This document shows, in pieces, positions 55,096 through 64,000 of a stretch of 64,000 nt of DNA. The position numbers and the translations under genes are program-made. This DNA comes from Phytophthora quininea (taxonomy: Eukaryota > Oomycota > Peronosporomycetes > Peronosporales > Peronosporaceae), in contig JAAVTG010000672.1 of NCBI GenBank assembly GCA_011947345.1, positions 620,001-684,000 of the forward strand, in the 5' to 3' direction. The notes under the pieces were generated by a model. That model saw nothing but the letters and a program-made list of their open reading frames with translations, made no database searches and was not told the origin of the DNA. Position 1 is the first letter of the stretch. Every line of letters begins with the position of its first letter.

Positions 55096-55535
55096 GATGG
55101 CGTTAATAATTCTGTAGTGGTTGTCTAGGAACACGAGCTGTCGGGATACAAACTGTGAAATGTTTCTGCTGTCGTGGTCAATTCTAACGGGACGGTGGAG
55201 AGGTTGCATCCGCCACGAGGAGTTCACCTCGTACACGTAGAATCACTGCTCCCATCGTGAAGAGCGACCACGCTGCAGCGCAACCATGTTGTATGATACT
55301 GGTACTGGGTACTGTCAAACTTCTATCGATTTGAGGCACAGCTTGCAGCTCGATACGCGCGATAGTCGCCAGGAAAAGTGTACGAGAAGCGCTGGCAATC
55401 GTTCTTCTAGCGTTGATATTAATTATTATTATGTAATGGCTACACTTGTTTTAACCCTAAAAATTACCACGAGATAAAAACACATATTTTTGAAACTGAT
55501 TAAAAAATCGCTCAAGTCCCAGTCCCGCGGCAGCG
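55096..55535. other. Intergenic upstream of the fusion kinase
   Basis: No gene recognised. A short minus-strand run around 55,170-55,260 resembles the proline/arginine-rich end of a retroelement polyprotein, but no motif is decisive. AT-rich sequence precedes the kinase start. Confidence 0.45.
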
Positions 55536-58500
55536 ATGGAGGTCTCGAGTGCGTCTCCCGACGCCGTGGACGGCTCGTTCCCGTCGCCATACACGTCTGC
55601 GTCTCCCTCGTCACCTCCAGTCCCGATCTCCTTCCCTCAGAGCGCCAGCAGAGCCAGGAGCGACGTCACAAGCGCGCGTCGGGCGGCTCGGTCACTGCGG
55701 ACGCTGTCGGACGCAAACTTTTGATGCAGTTGATCCCCATCCGCTGGGACGGACCGGCCCGCAAGAAAGGCGATTGGTTACCGCGCTGGGATGACGTGTA
55801 CTTGTGTCTGGACGGCGTCACGCTGCGAGTCTTCGAGTCCCGCAGCAAGTTCCTCGAGTTCCAGCAACAATGGGAGCAACTGCAGGACTCGAGCAGTTTA
55901 AAACAAAAGAAGGACGGCAGTACAAATTCTACCACTACTTTAGACAGGAAACACTGCTACACAGTCACTGCAGTGGACAAGGAGACGGTGGGCCGTCCCC
56001 ATGGACTGTTCGTCAAGACCAAAGAGAAGAACAAACTGCTGCATCTCGCTTTGGACAGGGAACTGGATCGAGTCGTGTGGCTGCATTTATTGGGCGCTGC
56101 AGTGGAGCAGGTAGAGCAGATTTTACCCAAGGCACAGAAGAGAATGGAAACTGCAGGCTCAAAAGTCGGCATGTCGCCCAGGAAGTCGGTCATGTTGGCG
56201 CCGTTGTCGACACCTAGAAGATTAAGAGCGCAGACGTTGACGCTGCTAGGAACGCCGGTGAATGTGGAGTTGGATATGTTTTACGAAGCCTGGGGGAGTA
56301 TACAGGCACGGAAGGGGAATTTTGCACTGTTGATGCCGAGTTTGCATCCGAACATTACACTAACGTCGAATTACCCGCCGTCTGTGCCGGTTGCAGGCGA
56401 GTATCACGGACTTTCGGGAGTGTTAGCGTTTTTCTTAAACATGCACACGTCTATGGATGTTTCCCACTATGGCGTGGAGCATGTAGCTCGACGAGGAGAC
56501 CTTGCGGTGGTGTCAGGCCGTGAGACCGTGCGCAGTGCAGAAAGTGGCAGGCGTTTCCGACACTTGTGGAAACATGAACTACGTTTCGAAGCTGACGGAA
56601 GGATTAGTCATATTAACATTTTGGCGGATAAAATTGCGGCGGCTGTAGCTTTTGCAAACGGAGGCGGTAGTGGAGCAGGCCCCGTCAACGGAGAAGCTAC
56701 TGGACCAACTCTTGCTGCTCTCCCTAGAGAAAGGGAGCCCCAGGCAAGTACTTGTCCTCCGGGGAAATTCGCGTGGTGTGTATATCGGGTGAAAAGTTTC
56801 GACGACGAAAGCCCGTGGCCTCGGGGAGGCAGCGGCTACAAGGTAATTTTTGGACTGAACGAATTCCCGCATCTTACAGTAAAAACTTCCGGTAGTGGCA
56901 GTAGTAGGGATGTATTTACGACTACGGCGGATGGTCTGAGTCGTGTTGGATCGTGGAAATCTTACTCGACCCGCGCTGTAAAGGGTAGCGGAGGCAGAGG
57001 GCCGTTTTGGGCGGAAACAGTTCATCTCGAGTTCTCGGGGGCAGTTCCTGGCTCGACTGCTTGCTTGTGTATCGACGTGTGGAGCATCGGTGTCATTGGG
57101 GACGAGCTTATAGGCTCTGCCAAGGTTAATTTGGCTGACTATTTAGGCTCTTCCGAAGGCACAGAAGAGCAGATCGCGTCGTCCGCTGTGCCGAAATGGT
57201 ATGACATTTACCGAGCCGAAACATTTCAAAAGGGTGTAGGAAGTGAGGGTGGAAGTTGTGGACGCCTTGAGCTTAGCATCTGTTTCGCTCCGTATACAGA
57301 GGAGGAAGATTCGTCCGGCGAGACCATGGATGTAGACGAAGGTGGGGATGTCGAGCAATCCCAAGTTTCAGCCGATGGAAGCACCTCAATATATAGCGGA
57401 CGAACAACTCCCCGACATCGCAAAAGCTTTGACAGATTGCAAGAACTTCACAAAGAAACTGGCCAAGTGCAGCGTCAATCCATTGCGGGGAGTGAGGCGA
57501 GTGTCGAAATGGTGGATGCAGACACTACTAGCAAACAAGAAGCAAAAGCGTCGGACGAAGAGGAAATGTACACGTTCAGTGTGGCCTCGACCAAGTTCCG
57601 CGTTTATAGACGGTATCAGCTGATCCGTGCAATCGGCCACGGAGCATACGGCGTTGTTATTGCAGCTAGCGACCAAGTCACCGGCAACTCGGTGGCAATC
57701 AAGAACATACCCCGTACATTCGACGACCTCGTAGACGCCAAGCGCATCGTGCGCGAAATCCGCCTTATGCGGCACATGCATCACCCGCATGTGGTTACCG
57801 TGTTGGATGTGATGCGGCCGCCATCGCTAGCTCATTTTGAAGACACGTACATCGTCACAGACCTCATGGAGACCGATCTGCACCGCGTCATCAACTCCCC
57901 AGAGCCATTGTCGAACGATCACATTGCCTTCATCACATACCAGCTTCTTTGCGGCCTGCGCTACGTGCACTCAGCACATATTATCCATCGCGATGTCAAA
58001 CCTTCGAACGTTCTGATCAATCGGGACTGCTTAGTAAAGCTTTGCGACTTTGGACTAGCGCGCGGGATCGACATCCGCCCCGTTACACCATGTAGCACTG
58101 ACGGGACCAGTACGCCAGGTAGTCAAGTGGGCGAGCCTGCATTAGACGAAGCTTTGACCGAGTACGTGGTCACACGTTGGTATCGCGCACCGGAACTGTT
58201 GCTCGCGAGTCAGTATTCCACGGCCATCGACCTGTGGGCGGTTGGGTGTATCCTTGCAGAGATGTTCACCCGCAAGGCGCTGTTCCCCGGCCACGATCAC
58301 GTTCACCAGCTGCATTTGATCCTGCAGCTGATCGGCAGCCCCGCTCCAGATGACATGGACTTTGTGACGAATATGAAGGCGAAGCGCTGGATGGCGCGTC
58401 AACAGCAGCAGGAGGCCAAGTCGCTCAGCTCGGTCTGTCCGAATGCGCCGCCCGAAGCTCTGGACCTGTTGAAGCGGTTGCTACAGTTTGACCCGCGCAA

Positions 58501-58825
58501 GCGCCTGTCCGTGGACGACGCCATCGCGCACCCGTTCTTGGCTGCTTGTCGCGAGGACGGCGCCGAAATGGGCTCGGAGACGTTGGCGCAGCACGCGTTT
58601 GACTTTTCCTTCGAGCGGGACAACAAGAGCAACATGGACAAGAACACGCTGCGTCGCCTCATCTTTGAGGATGTCTGCTACTTCCACCCTGAGGCGACGG
58701 GTGAGTTAGAGCAGTTCACGGTAGATCAGGAGCGATTGCGTCGAATCGAAGAGGAGAAGCGCAAGAAGGAGGAAGCGGCTCAAAAGAGGCTGCAAAAGCT
58801 CGAGCAGGCAAGAGCTGGGCCGTGA
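55536..58825 (+). CDS. MAP kinase fused to PH, SnoaL-like and C2 domains
   Basis: In order: Ser/Pro-rich leader (MEVSSASPDAVDG); PH domain (LLMQLIPIRWDG, DVYLCLDGVTLRVFES, VVWLHLLGAAVEQ), about residues 60-200; NTF2/SnoaL-like domain (MFYEAWGSIQARKGNF, GEYHGLSGVLAFF, LWKHELRF), about 240-380; C2 domain (WCVYRVKSFDD, WYDIYRAE), about 420-590; then a complete MAP kinase with VAIKNI, HRDVKPSNVL, DFGLAR and the TEY activation motif in TEYVVTRWYRAPE, and a charged coiled-coil tail. The membrane- and lipid-binding modules suggest recruitment to membranes. The start at 55536 needs one base restored near 55,712 (A-run), which gives exactly 1,097 codons; the next in-frame ATG otherwise is 55724. It is intronless. 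Confidence 0.9.
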
Positions 58826-60275
58826 GCGTGTAGTCTGCTGGATAGGTCACCTCGTGGTCATCACACCCGCGTGGTCTTCACTCCATCGGGCACGCGCCAA
58901 GTGCAAGCAGCAAGCAGCAAGCAGGCTCGGGTATGCTACTGTCACCTCACCTCGATTGATACCTCGTGAGCTGGTTGTCGCACACAACCAGGCCCCGCTC
59001 GCATCAACGCGACCAAGCTCTCTCCATGGCAGCTGACCCACAGTTGAGCTCGGGCGGGGCGTGAACGTTCGGCTAGACCAGCTTGCCAGCCACTACGCCG
59101 GACTCGCCAGGCACGTGCGCCGAAATCGACACTTTGTGCCACCACTCGACCAGCAGCTCCAGCTCGCGCTTGCTGCGGTGAGTGACGTAATGGCCGCGCG
59201 ATTCCTCGTGCAGGCCCGACGGCGGCACGTGCCGACGACGGTCAACCCGGCTGTGCGCAACGTCTGCTTGGAGGTCGAGTTGAAGTGGTCGAGCTCCGTG
59301 TTGTAGCCACTGCAAGGTGGCACGGGCTTCCTCGAAAACAATGCGGATGCAAGCGAGGCTTTGAGCGGCATTTGGAAGCGGATCGCAGCCTTGCGCATGG
59401 ACGGCATTGCCCAAGGTGGACAAGTTGGCAATGAACCGGCTGGATCCCGGGCACAATAGACTGTCGTGGGCTCCGGCGGCGAAGTTGGGGGTTCATTCGC
59501 GCTGAATACTGGCAGAGGAGACTGGAGCAGGTGGCCATGCTAGGCCATCCGCCTCTGCTGAAAAAAACAGCAACAACGCTTGGCTCGACAAGAAACTACG
59601 TTTGCTAAGCAACCCATACACACCATCTAGGTGGTGAGATTTCTCGTCGTGGCCTCGTCGTATCAAGACGCCACTCGCTCGTGTGCTTGTATCGGTACGC
59701 TGTAATGCAGGGATCGCATGAAGAACCATGACATAACGACCGAAGCGATCGCTTCCGTACCAAGGAGAGCACAAGACACACTGCTTATCCTTCAGATGGT
59801 TGATGTAGGGGACCCAAAAGTATCCGCTCGCGAAAGTGTATTGAATCAGAACGCTTCACACCCCTAGTCACGTCTGAAAATAGGCGGGTCGGGCAGGGGC
59901 ACGTCGTCGGCTCATTCCGGTCTCAGTGCGAGGTCGGTCTCCTTGATTGTCGATCAGTCTGCGTCTTGCTGGGCACTCGGCACCTTCGGCGCTTCGGACT
60001 CGAGCTCGAGCTCTCCATTTCGCAGCTCGGAACGTTGGTACTCCAGTGTGTGGCTTATCGGCTGGCAAATCATTGAACCCGCTGACGGCGCCGCCTGTTC
60101 TGTGCGCGCGTATGTTTGCCAAGAAGTCATTGTGCAGTTGTTGGTCAGCTCACCTCTGGTCGTTGCTCTGTGTGCAGACTAGCGAAGAACCCTCGCCGAC
60201 GACACTTTTACATTTGGTAAGGGCAACAAGCCTGGATTGCAGCTCCCAAATCGTACCGGTGGATCTTGCTGCGAG
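58826..60275. other. Intergenic with one doubtful minus-strand frame
   Basis: A minus-strand frame (59456 down to 59073) reads protein-like (IANLSTLGNAVHAQG, FEEARATLQWLQHGARPL, ELELLVEWWHKVSIS), but has no clear ATG, promoter or known motif. A plus-strand frame over part of it looks equally open. Around 60,150-60,230 lies the upstream region of the poly(A) polymerase. I do not call a gene. Confidence 0.4.
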
Positions 60276-62302
60276 ATGAGTTTGTGCTGGGGCGACGTGG
60301 AGCGCATCAACAAGCTCAAGCTGGCGCTGCGTACACCACAAAACCCGCAGCAGTTCACGGAGGACGCTCTCGCCGACTGCAACAAGGAGAAGGACAGCGA
60401 CGCGTCTTCCGGAGGACGCACGAGCTGCACCAGCAGCCACGACATTTGGGACGACGACGATCTGTCCAACTGCAGCGACGACGCCGCGTCCGTCTCGAGC
60501 GGCTCCAGGAGTCCGTCGCCGATTAACAACCGCCAGGCCGAGCTGGCAACTCCACTGCAGCTCGCATTGCAAGCGTGTCAAGCCATTAAGCAGCCGCCAC
60601 TACCAAGCACACCGCCGACCAAGCACAGGATGAAGGACTCGGAAGCGTTTTTGAAAACGTTGCAGTCGGCTCAATTGGGACTGCGTCGAGTGATGCCGAT
60701 TGTGTGTCCGATGGAGTTCGCACCGCCCAGCGAGTACGATCTGAGGAGCACCAATGGCCTCATGAAGTGCGTGAACGCGCTGGCGCCACTACCGACGACC
60801 GAGCAGTTGACGGCGAAGCATTTGGTCATCAACGAACTGCAGCGGATCGTCGACATTTGGCTACGTCGCACACTGGACGGTCACGATGAGGAGGCCAAGT
60901 CGACCACCACAGCCACTTTGCTGCTGGGAGGTAGCTGGCATTTAAAGGTAGGCATGGCCGAGTCGGATTTGGACGTGGTGGCTTTCATGCCGCAAAAGGT
61001 GACGGCCGAGATTTTCTTTTGCTCGTTGTGCGAGCATTTGCACCAGGAAGCGACCGTGTCGAAGCTTGTGGCTCGACGTAAAGCAGCCGTACCGGTTCTT
61101 TCGTTCCAGCTGAGCGGTGTGAACATCGACCTGCTCTTCGCTCGGTACGCACAGACGCAGGCGGTTCCGAAGCACCTGCCGTTCCTACCTGGAGACGACA
61201 TGAAGGTCATGCATGGAATGGACGCGACGTCAGTACACTCGCTGTCGGTCGCGCGTGTGGCGTCTCTTATCCTGGAGCTTGTCCCGAATGCCAGTGTGTT
61301 TCGATCATGCCTGCGGGTGATTCGACTGTGGGCTCAACGTCGTGGACTGTACTCGAACAAGGCTGGCTATCTAGGCGGCATTTCGTGGGCGCTGCTTGTC
61401 TGCTTTGTATGCCAAATGTTCCCGCGCGCGACGGTCGCTTCACTAGTGCATCGGTTCTTCTCCGTCATGGCGACTTGGCGCTGGCCGACGCCCGTTCTAG
61501 TGGCGCAGCCATCACGCGGCAGTGAGAATGACAAGGACTCGTGCGCTCAATGGGACCCGCGACACAACATTCACGACCGTGCCCACTTGATGCCGATCAT
61601 CACGCCTGGTTTTCCCGCTGTCAACACTGCAGTCAATGTCAACGTGTCGACTCTGCGCGTCTTGCGGGAGGAGTTTGTGCGTGGTCTCGGCATCATGGAC
61701 GACCTGCGTCGTCGCGGACTGAGCCACCCGTCATCTTGGAACCAGCTTTTCGCTCCGACCGAGGTGCTTGTACGATACGACCACCACCTGATGATCGAGT
61801 TGCGCGCGTCAAACGAAGAAGCTCTGGCGGAATGGGCCAGCTTCGTCGGTAGCCGCACTCGGAAATTGGTGGAAACTTTGCAACATACACCCTCCATCGC
61901 CTCGCTCCATCCGCTGCCGGAACTCATTCGACCAAACACCCCGGAGGCGAATGAGAGCGAGCCCGTGGTGGGCTATTACTTTATTGGATATACAATCAAT
62001 GCGCCGCCGAATCAGCTCAAGCGTGGCGATTGCAGACACACCGTTCAACCAGTTTCGGACAGCAATACCGAGGAGTTAGCCAGGAATTGCGTGGCGTCGG
62101 CGACACGGTACTTCCTCGCGACGGAGCTGGACAAAGCCACCGAGAAAAGACTGGTATGGAGGTGGAGATCACGTACCGAGCGTGGAATGACTTGCCGAGT
62201 ACAGTCTTCCCGGGCGGCCGCACTGCCGCTGTCGGCGACCGTGCGAGGTATATTCTCAGCAAAGCACACCATGTCAACCTTGCTCTGGGCTTGGGTCGTT
62301 GA
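60276..62302 (+). CDS. Canonical nuclear poly(A) polymerase
   Basis: Adds poly(A) tails to pre-mRNA 3' ends. An acidic/serine-rich N-terminus (to about residue 110) precedes the nucleotidyltransferase fold with GGSWHLKVGMAESDLDVV (GS motif and two catalytic Asp) and VNIDLLFARY (third Asp). The central domain has FRSCLRVIRLWAQRRGLYSN and GYLGGISWALLVCFVCQ, then WDPRHN, HLMPIITPGFP and the RNA-binding domain. All are characteristic of PAPOLA-type enzymes. ATG 60276 is chosen over a TTG-started extension. One A is missing in the A4 run at 62,144-62,147; with it the frame continues GMEVEITYRAWNDLP to the stop at 62,302, giving 675 residues. Read as is, it would end in unrelated sequence at 62,366. 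Confidence 0.92.
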
Positions 62303-62601
62303 AAACCCACCACTCTCCATCTCAGGACTCGCGAACAGGGCGATATTTAAACACAAAAACAAATGAAATCTTCGAATGCAAACGAACTTCGTTCAAAACC
62401 CAGGGATTGCTTGTATCCTATCCTCTGGACCTCACTGACACGAGCAGAGCTGCTTGTGAACGTTGGGCTGACCACGATCTGTTCGACATTGAAAAGGTAA
62501 CCAACCGGTCTCCATTTTGCAATAGTAAATTAGTGTACCGCATTCCACTCTCTTCAGTGATCGCTACCTAGTGCGCGGTGCGTTACGAGGCGCTTTATCA
62601 C
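62303..62601. other. Short convergent intergenic region
   Basis: Between the poly(A) polymerase and the Q/S-rich gene; no gene seen. Confidence 0.5.
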
Positions 62602-63969
62602 TCACACGTCCTCGATCCCGCGCTTCCTCGGCATGTTGGACGAGTTGTTCTCCTTCACAAAATTGGTACCTGGCAACTGGTCGTCAAAATCCAGCTCGGG
62701 GAAATCGGAAAAGTCGTTGAGCGAGTCTTCAACGCTCGGCGCCACCATCTTATCGCTCGTGTTGTTGGAGCTAGCGGTGGAAGGGTCGGAGGCTGAAGAG
62801 CGACACGTTGCCGAAGGAATCCTAGCACCAGACGACTCCTCTACAGCAAAGTTTTGACTGTGCGAGCCGGGCACGGAGCTGCTCGCTTTCACTGCCTCAT
62901 ATTCCACGTCAGTGCGGTTTGACTGGTAATTTTCACCTGGCATTTCGTCTCCAGCCTGTCCTGACTGATCCATTCCTTGGTTTGTGGCAACTTCCTCGTG
63001 GGAAACTTGTTGTGAACTCTCGCCCCCGTTGAATTGGGAGGCTTGTGATGCCCACCGTGGCCCAGAGTACTGCGTATTAGTTCCCATAGGGTAACTCGCT
63101 ACCGCTGGAGAACTATCGCGAGCCGATGGCAAACCGGGTGCGTACGTCGCTACATTTGTGGCTACTGGAGCGTATCCCCTGGGCGTCATGGACCCTGTCG
63201 ACGACGGTGTTCCAGACGACTGGACTTTTCGCACGATGGGGATCACAGTTCCCTGAATGAAGCGCTCGATCGTTGACAGCACTTCGAAGGGCCGTGGCTG
63301 GGTAGCTTTGGGCGGTTCGTTTAAAACATTCAACACCAGAAGAATGTTGTTCTTCACAGACTGAGCTTTCATGCCGTGCACAGTGTTGGGAGGTGCGGTG
63401 TGTTGCGCCAAGGCTCGATGGGCTACCATCAACTGGCCAGAATGCGCAGCCTTCATGACTCGGATCTTCTCCCAGTAGAGCTGCGGGTTTGTTCCCCAAG
63501 TCGCGCCAGTGTTCTGTGAGGAGACAGCAGCATTACTATCGCTGTAGGGCTGGTTATAAGAGTACTGCGGAGTCTGCTGGGAGACTCGCGCACTGCTGCG
63601 TTCTCGAGCTCGTTGCAGTTCGGCTTCTGTAGAGAGATTGGAACTGGCGTAAGGGCTCCCTAGCATTGGCGATCCGTACGGCGACGGGAACCCGGGACTC
63701 CCCATGTTACTGGACGCATTTCGCTGGCTAGTCAGCTCTGTTTCAAGCTGGTTCGCTCGATGTTGCCATTGAGCGAGCGAATTCCTCTGGTTCCACAGCA
63801 ATTCGATGAGCACAGACTTGTCAAAGTGCTGAACTTGGGCAGTAAACTCTTGCAAAGTCGCTGCTCTCTGCTGGGACATCGAGCTCGCTTGCTGCTGGTG
63901 TACGAATTGGAAACTCCCCAGTTGCTGTTGCGCCTCCATCATCGTCCTTGGAGTATTGATTCCGTTCAT
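62602..63969 (-). CDS. Q/S-rich protein of unknown function, possible transcription cofactor
   Basis: The 455-residue intronless protein starts MNGINTPRTMMEAQQQLG. Residues about 35-85 form a predicted helix pair (FDKSVLIELLWNQRNSLAQW, HRANQLETEL). A second helical region (about 165-250) reads QLYWEKIRVMKAAHSGQL, then VKNNILLVLNVLNEPPK and VLSTIERFIQGTVIPIVRK. These are separated by Gln/Ser/Pro-rich disordered stretches. The acidic C-terminus (DFSDFPELDFDDQLPG) resembles a transactivation segment, and the final PRKRGIEDV carries a basic patch. The layout recalls Mediator-tail or KIX-type coactivators, but I cannot assign it. It is convergent with the poly(A) polymerase gene. Confidence 0.75.
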   Translation of the reverse strand: MNGINTPRTMMEAQQQLGSFQFVHQQQASSMSQQRAATLQEFTAQVQHFDKSVLIELLWNQRNSLAQWQHRANQLETELTSQRNASSNMGSPGFPSPYGSPMLGSPYASSNLSTEAELQRARERSSARVSQQTPQYSYNQPYSDSNAAVSSQNTGATWGTNPQLYWEKIRVMKAAHSGQLMVAHRALAQHTAPPNTVHGMKAQSVKNNILLVLNVLNEPPKATQPRPFEVLSTIERFIQGTVIPIVRKVQSSGTPSSTGSMTPRGYAPVATNVATYAPGLPSARDSSPAVASYPMGTNTQYSGPRWASQASQFNGGESSQQVSHEEVATNQGMDQSGQAGDEMPGENYQSNRTDVEYEAVKASSSVPGSHSQNFAVEESSGARIPSATCRSSASDPSTASSNNTSDKMVAPSVEDSLNDFSDFPELDFDDQLPGTNFVKENNSSNMPRKRGIEDV

Positions 63970-64000
63970 TTCTCCAGCGTTCGTTGGGGTCGAAAAGCTC

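Noticed and set aside
55490..55535. Longer kinase N-terminus from 55490
   Set aside because: First codon is TTG, and the residues before 55724 in that frame are antigenic-looking shadow; the frame starting ATG 55536 joins the PH domain after one base is restored.
59073..59456. Protein-like minus-strand frame between kinase and poly(A) polymerase
   Set aside because: No clear start or promoter, and overlapping frames on both strands are equally open; left as doubtful.

Overview
The window is nuclear DNA of an oomycete, most likely a Phytophthora or a close relative. The evidence is one intact and one broken RXLR-dEER secreted effector gene, the oomycete initiator element (GCTCATTYYNCAWTT type) just upstream of several genes, very short GT-AG introns (about 50-70 bp), an oomycete-type PH/SnoaL/C2/MAP-kinase fusion, and a degraded member of a cysteine-rich leucine-rich-repeat (LRR) protein family that I recall from Phytophthora genomes. 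I see no rRNA, tRNA or CRISPR.

Left third (1-21,000) is plastic accessory DNA. It holds a near-perfect 84-bp hairpin, a 362-bp Mutator-like MITE with 9-bp target duplications, an RXLR effector (2287-2811) and a decayed LRR gene (4179-5435). A 1.5-kb inverted repeat follows, carrying two identical aldo-keto reductase genes, and then a second copy of the LRR tail. A tandem array of four major-facilitator transporters (OFA-like) comes next: two intact, one with two frame breaks and one truncated. A broken RXLR gene sits between the first two, and a retroelement RNase H fragment lies beside the truncated copy. The aldo-keto reductase block, the LRR tail and the transporter tail were copied together in a complex rearrangement (direct repeats flanking an inverted repeat).

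The middle (21,400-47,000) is a conserved, gene-dense block. It contains an LRRC61-like LRR protein, a membrane RING-H2 ligase, a three-PDZ-like protein, a giant SZT2-like (KICSTOR) gene of about 12.6 kb, a DUSP-MYND-USP deubiquitinase, an unfamiliar gene with two tandem copies of a ~150-residue domain, an alanine/serine-rich repeat protein and a Nudix hydrolase.

At 47,186-55,095 lies a neutral ceramidase pseudogene that has lost its N-terminal half. Beside it is a complete Ty1/copia element (48,864-55,090) with identical 164-bp LTRs, a 5-bp target duplication and a half-tRNA-iMet primer site overlapping the gag start codon. Unexpectedly it carries an antisense Josephin-like cysteine protease gene, with its own oomycete initiator, between RNase H and the 3' LTR.

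The right end (55,500-64,000) carries the PH-SnoaL-C2-MAPK fusion kinase, a canonical poly(A) polymerase and a Q/S-rich protein of unknown function.

A caution applies throughout. Many otherwise well-conserved genes contain one-base frame breaks, mostly in short homopolymers. Several whole-gene lengths become divisible by three when one base is restored per break, which points to consensus sequencing error. I therefore label as pseudogenes mainly those with additional lesions such as in-frame stops, truncation or lost start codons.
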